From Bacillota bacterium (GTDB lineage Bacteria > Bacillota > Clostridia > Christensenellales > UMGS416), in contig JAEYRA010000083.1 of the NCBI GenBank assembly GCA_023409755.1, positions 1 through 26,094 of the forward strand: a stretch of 26,094 nucleotides of DNA, given 5' to 3'. The notes under the pieces are model-generated. The model did no database searches and was not told where the DNA came from. It saw nothing but the letters and a program-made list of their open reading frames with translations. The translations under genes were made by a program, and so were the position numbers. Positions 21,694-26,094 of the stretch are shown here, piece after piece (position 1 is the stretch's first letter; every line of letters starts with the position of its first letter).

Positions 21694-22980
21694 ATGACAG
21701 TCACCATGGAGAAGACCGGGGTCAATGAGGCCAAGCTGACCATCACCGTGGAGCAGGACGCCTACCGGGACGCGATGCAGAAGGCCTACCTCAAGATGCG
21801 CGGGCAGATCAATATCCCCGGGTTCCGGCAGGGCAAGGCCCCCCGGCAGATCATCGAAAGCTATTATTCCGAGGCCGTCTTCTACGACGAAGCCTGCAAT
21901 ATCGCCATCCCCGACGCCTATGACAAGGCCATCGACGAGCAGGGCCTGTTCGCCGTGGATCAGCCCGAGATCGACGTGTTGGAGATCGGTGCCGACAAGG
22001 GCATCGTGTTCACCGCCGTCGTCACCCTCAAGCCCGAGGTGACCCTGGGCCAGTACAAGGGCCTCGTGGCTGAGAAGCCCGAGTACCCCGTGACCGACGA
22101 AGACGTGGACGCCGAACTCAAGAGCGCGCAGGACCGTGTCGCCCGCTGGGTGGAAGTAACCGACCGCCCCATTGAGAACGGCGACCGCATCATGCTTGAT
22201 TATTCCGGCTTCACCGATGGCGTGATGTTCCCCGGCGGCACCGCCGAGAACCAGCCCCTGGAGATCGGTTCCGGCCGGTTCATTCCTGGGTTTGAGGAGC
22301 AGCTCATCGGCATGACGGTGGAGCAGGAGGGTGAGGTCAAGGTGACCTTCCCCACCGAGTACCACGCCGAGGAGCTGGCCGGCAAAGAAGCCGTGTTCCT
22401 AGTGAAGATCCGCGAGATCAAGGGCAAGGAAGTGCCGGCCATTGACGACGAGTTCGCCAAGGACGTCAGCGAGTTTGAGACGCTGGACGAGTACAAGGCC
22501 AGCATCCGCGCTAAGAAGGAAGAGACCAACGCCCAGCGCTCCCAGAATGAGTACGAGGAAAAGCTCATTGAGCAGGCCGCCGCCAATGCCACGGTGGAGA
22601 TCCCCCAGTGCATGATCGACCGGCAGGCCGAGCGTATGGTGCGTGACTTTGAATTCCGCATGAGCTACCAGGGCCTGCGCCTGGAGGATTACCTCAACAT
22701 GACTGGCCAGACCCGTGAGGCTCTGGTGGAGCAGAACAAGACCGAAGCAGCCCGCACCGTGCGCACGTCGCTGGTGATGGAGCAGATCCAGAAGGCTGAG
22801 AACATCGAGGCCACCGACGAGGACGTCGACGCTGAGGTGGAGAAGCTGGCTGCCGCGCGCAACCAATCGGCCGACGACATGAAAAAGACGCTGACCGAAG
22901 AGGATAAACACTATCTCAAGGACAATATTATAATGCAGAAGACGGTGAAGTTCCTGGCGGACAACGCGGTTTCTGCATAA
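21694..22980 (+). CDS. tig: Trigger factor (ribosome-associated chaperone)
   Basis: This 428-residue chaperone and peptidyl-prolyl isomerase binds near the ribosome exit tunnel. The N-terminal ribosome-binding domain contains the signature GFRQGKAP at 43-50. An FKBP-like domain follows (about 155-245, with GDRIMLDYSGFTDGVMFPGG). The helical C-terminal cradle carries IPQCMIDRQAERMVRDFE. Length is normal. ATG 21694 has AGGAGG at the expected distance; the open frame upstream lies in the promoter region. It is the first gene of tig-clpP-clpX, with only 37 bases to clpP, pairing nascent-chain folding with degradation. The CtsR-type site upstream suggests heat-shock induction. Confidence 0.98.
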   Translation: MTVTMEKTGVNEAKLTITVEQDAYRDAMQKAYLKMRGQINIPGFRQGKAPRQIIESYYSEAVFYDEACNIAIPDAYDKAIDEQGLFAVDQPEIDVLEIGADKGIVFTAVVTLKPEVTLGQYKGLVAEKPEYPVTDEDVDAELKSAQDRVARWVEVTDRPIENGDRIMLDYSGFTDGVMFPGGTAENQPLEIGSGRFIPGFEEQLIGMTVEQEGEVKVTFPTEYHAEELAGKEAVFLVKIREIKGKEVPAIDDEFAKDVSEFETLDEYKASIRAKKEETNAQRSQNEYEEKLIEQAAANATVEIPQCMIDRQAERMVRDFEFRMSYQGLRLEDYLNMTGQTREALVEQNKTEAARTVRTSLVMEQIQKAENIEATDEDVDAEVEKLAAARNQSADDMKKTLTEEDKHYLKDNIIMQKTVKFLADNAVSA

Positions 22981-23017
22981 CGGGAGACCGAACCTCCCGG
23001 CGAAAGGAGTGTAGAAC

Positions 23018-23599
23018 ATGGGCTTAGTACCAATGGTAGTGGAGCAGACCAATCGAGGAGAGCGGTCTTACGACATCTACTCCCGGCTTTTGAACGACCG
23101 CATCGTCTTTGTCACCGGCGAGGTGGAGGACCACATGGCCAACCTTGTGGTGGCGCAGCTTCTGTATCTGGAAGCGATGGACCCCGCCAAGGACATTTCC
23201 CTCTATATCAACAGCCCCGGCGGCTCCATCTCGGCCGGCATGGCCATCTATGACACGATGCAGTACATCAAGTGCGATGTGAGCACGATGTGCATCGGCA
23301 TGGCCGCGTCCATGGCCGCGTTCCTGCTGGCTGCCGGAGCCAAGGGCAAGCGCCGTGCGCTGCCCAACAGTGAAGTGATGATTCACCAGCCCTCGGGCGG
23401 TGCCCGCGGCCAGGCGACCGACATCGCCATTCAGGCCGAACACATCATTAAAACGAAAAAAACCATGAACCGGCTGCTGTCGGAGATGACAGGCCAGCCA
23501 CTGGACCGCATCGAGCGGGACGTGGAGCGCGACTATTTCATGTCCAGTCTGGAGGCCCGTGACTACGGCCTCATCGACGAAGTGATGGTCACCCGCTGA
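23018..23599 (+). CDS. clpP: ATP-dependent Clp protease proteolytic subunit
   Basis: This 193-residue serine protease subunit forms the 14-mer barrel that degrades proteins fed in by ClpX or ClpC. The catalytic triad is Ser98 (GMAASMAAFLL), His123 (MIHQPSGG) and Asp172 (VERDYFM). INSPGGSISAGMAIYDT (64-80) forms the oxyanion region. The short N-terminus starts MGLVPMVVEQ, with the processed residue likely near Val5-Val8. AAAGGAG precedes the ATG. It lies between tig and clpX, in the arrangement common in Clostridia. Sequence and length are standard. Confidence 0.98.
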   Translation: MGLVPMVVEQTNRGERSYDIYSRLLNDRIVFVTGEVEDHMANLVVAQLLYLEAMDPAKDISLYINSPGGSISAGMAIYDTMQYIKCDVSTMCIGMAASMAAFLLAAGAKGKRRALPNSEVMIHQPSGGARGQATDIAIQAEHIIKTKKTMNRLLSEMTGQPLDRIERDVERDYFMSSLEARDYGLIDEVMVTR

Positions 23600-23626
23600 C
23601 AAACCCGCCACAGGAAAGGAGCGAAA

Positions 23627-24910
<1,284 letters not shown>

Positions 24911-24938
24911 GAACGGGCAGCGGCCCCTGACGAACCAT

Positions 24939-24974
24939 ACCACACCGGGAGAACCTTCTCCCGGTGTGGTTTTC
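24939..24974 (+). terminator. Terminator of tig-clpP-clpX
   Basis: A 15-bp perfect stem, 24939-24953 with 24956-24970 (core CCACACCGGGAGAA / TTCTCCCGGTGTGG), is followed by TTTTCTT. It ends the operon. Confidence 0.93.
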
Positions 24975-25217
24975 TTATCCGGGGAACAACGGACGACGGG
25001 GAGAGCGGTAGGCTCGCAGGTGCATCCCCTGGCCATTTCGGACGCGGCGGTCGCAAAGAGCGGAGTGTGCGGCCCACCATGTATGCGCAGAATGGAGCTG
25101 AGCCCAAGTAAAGAGTCTGATACGCCAACCTGCAATGCAAGCCGGCGTGGCCTTTGCATGAACCATGTTGTATCATTGTCATCAAATGGTGAGCGATCAG
25201 ATACAAGGAGAGATGAC

Positions 25218-25811
25218 ATGCACATCGAGATACGTAGATTGACACCTGACCTTGTTGATGATTATGTGCGTTTTTTTGATACGACGCCGCATGCTGATAA
25301 AAAGGGCGATCACAGATGCTATTGTGTGTGGTGGTGCAACGATGACTATACAGGCAAGGACTTGACGACATCAGTGGAGATAAGAAGAGAGTACGCCATC
25401 CAATGCGTCAAGGGCGACAACATCCAGGGCTATCTCGCCTATTGTGGGGATGAGGTTGTGGGATGGTGCAACGCCAACACAAAAATGGATTGCTTGAACT
25501 GTTACTGCTGGCGGCGGTTCATGGGTTCCGTACCAACGGAGGAATCCACACCGGACATCAAGGTAAAATCCATCTTTTGCTTTGCGATTGCACCCAAGAT
25601 GCAAAGACGGGGAATTGCCTCGCGGCTGGTGGAACGCGTTTGCGTGGACGCGGCAAAGGATGGGTTTGCCTTTGTGGAGGCATACCCAAACAAAGAATTC
25701 ATGGATGAAGCAGAGGATTTTATGGGGCCCGTCGCATTGTACAAAAAGAGCGGGTTCTCCGAGTATTATGAAACAGAAGAAAAGCTTGTCATGAGGAAAC
25801 GGCTCAAGTAG
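25218..25811 (+). CDS. GNAT-family N-acetyltransferase (copy 2)
   Basis: This 197-residue GNAT protein is paralogous to the one at 9075. Shared blocks are LTPxLxxDYxxFF near the start, RCYC, GYLAY followed by VGWCNAN, and the end VMRKRLK. The acetyl-CoA loop is FAIAPKMQRRGIASRLVERV, with Q-R-R-G-I-A as the pyrophosphate-binding motif. It has a Cys/Trp-rich insert (DCLNCYCWRRF) where copy 1 has fewer cysteines. ATG 25218 was chosen because AAGGAG lies 7 bases upstream; longer in-frame starts run back through the clpX terminator. It stands alone, with a bidirectional terminator after it. The sequence looks less G+C-rich than clpX. Substrate unknown. Confidence 0.9.
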   Translation: MHIEIRRLTPDLVDDYVRFFDTTPHADKKGDHRCYCVWWCNDDYTGKDLTTSVEIRREYAIQCVKGDNIQGYLAYCGDEVVGWCNANTKMDCLNCYCWRRFMGSVPTEESTPDIKVKSIFCFAIAPKMQRRGIASRLVERVCVDAAKDGFAFVEAYPNKEFMDEAEDFMGPVALYKKSGFSEYYETEEKLVMRKRLK

Positions 25812-25920
25812 GGGTTCGTTCCATTTCCTCCTTGTCATCTTCGCACCAGTAGGGAGACACAACGCCGGGTGGATGGAATGTCCGGTAAAGTTCGGAAAAG
25901 CCTCCTCCAGATTTGCACAA

Positions 25921-25965
25921 AAGATGGGCTGTATCACTTTATATTGATACAGCCCATCTTTCTTT
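25921..25965. terminator. Bidirectional terminator near window end
   Basis: AAGATGGGCTGTATCA (25921-25936) and TGATACAGCCCATCTT (25945-25960) are perfect 16-bp complements around an 8-base AT-rich loop. TTTCTTT follows on the plus strand and CTTTTGTG on the minus strand. It separates the GNAT gene from the convergent gene at the window edge. Confidence 0.92.
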
Positions 25966-26004
25966 GTGGGGCACGCCATCGGGCGGCCCTTGTGCCCGAA
26001 TCCG

Positions 26005-26094
26005 TTAGTGGTTTGTCGTCAGATGCTTTTCCATGAAGTAACTCATTTCTTCCAGGTCCTTCGGCTGGTGAATGCGAATGACATGGATCCCGCC
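26005..26094 (-). CDS. C-terminal end of an unidentified protein (partial)
   Basis: A minus-strand open frame enters from the right edge and ends with TAA (complement of 26005-26007). The 29 visible residues include IHVIRIHQPKDLEEMSYF and end MEKHLTTNH. It is placed correctly relative to the bidirectional terminator at 25921, which supports a real gene end. There is too little sequence to name a family. Confidence 0.55.
   Translation of the reverse strand, partial: GGIHVIRIHQPKDLEEMSYFMEKHLTTNH

Overview
The window is a gene-dense stretch of a high-G+C Gram-positive chromosome. The most likely source is a Clostridia-class Bacillota, for example an Oscillospirales- or Christensenellales-like gut anaerobe; this assignment is an inference. 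It rests on the tig-clpP-clpX order, a CtsR-type operator, strong AGGAGG-like ribosome binding sites, a DacF/DacA-type carboxypeptidase, and a tRNA cluster with encoded CCA ends. No rRNA, CRISPR array, insertion sequence, transposase or phage gene was seen.

Layout. (1) 1-5050: a complete LivJHMGF-type ABC importer (lipoprotein binding protein, two permeases, two ATPases), with tandem candidate promoters, an inverted repeat in the leader, and a strong terminator. (2) 5075-8911: a tight five-gene operon behind a near-consensus promoter: VOC protein, metal-dependent TIM-barrel sugar isomerase/epimerase, phosphopentomutase (deoB), purine nucleoside phosphorylase (punA) and a DUF985 cupin. Two of its junctions are 4-base ATGA overlaps. 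(3) 9075-9725: a stand-alone GNAT acetyltransferase with its own terminator. (4) 9773-13817, minus strand: a ceramidase-like hydrolase, galE and a D-Ala-D-Ala carboxypeptidase. (5) 14023-15696: a divergently transcribed membrane-anchored surface protein made of Ig-like repeats. (6) 15711-17018, minus strand: a GH29 alpha-L-fucosidase without a signal peptide. (7) 17128-17660: a tRNA Val-Gly-Cys-Leu operon with a perfect-consensus promoter. (8) 17661-19474: an AT-richer segment without a supported gene, then an MFS exporter. (9) 19505-21418, minus strand: glutamine-dependent NAD synthetase. (10) 21520-24974: tig-clpP-clpX, the folding and proteolysis operon. (11) 25218-25811: a second GNAT protein, paralogous to the first. 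(12) 26005-26094: the C-terminal end of a minus-strand gene that runs off the window.

How the genes work together. PunA would release a base and (deoxy)ribose-1-phosphate from purine nucleosides, and DeoB would convert the sugar to the 5-phosphate. The co-operonic VOC, TIM-barrel and cupin proteins suggest an additional sugar-handling step that I cannot name. Trigger factor, ClpP and ClpX form a proteostasis unit. A near-perfect CtsR tandem-repeat operator overlaps the -35 of its upstream promoter, which suggests that the whole operon is under heat-shock/class III control. GalE, the carboxypeptidase and the repeat-containing surface protein form an envelope-related neighbourhood.

The points most worth checking are the CtsR box at tig, the five-gene nucleoside/epimerase operon, the altered active-site motif in the ceramidase-like protein, the inverted repeat in the liv leader and the GNAT paralogue pair. 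All positions were read by eye from the sequence; no database search was possible.
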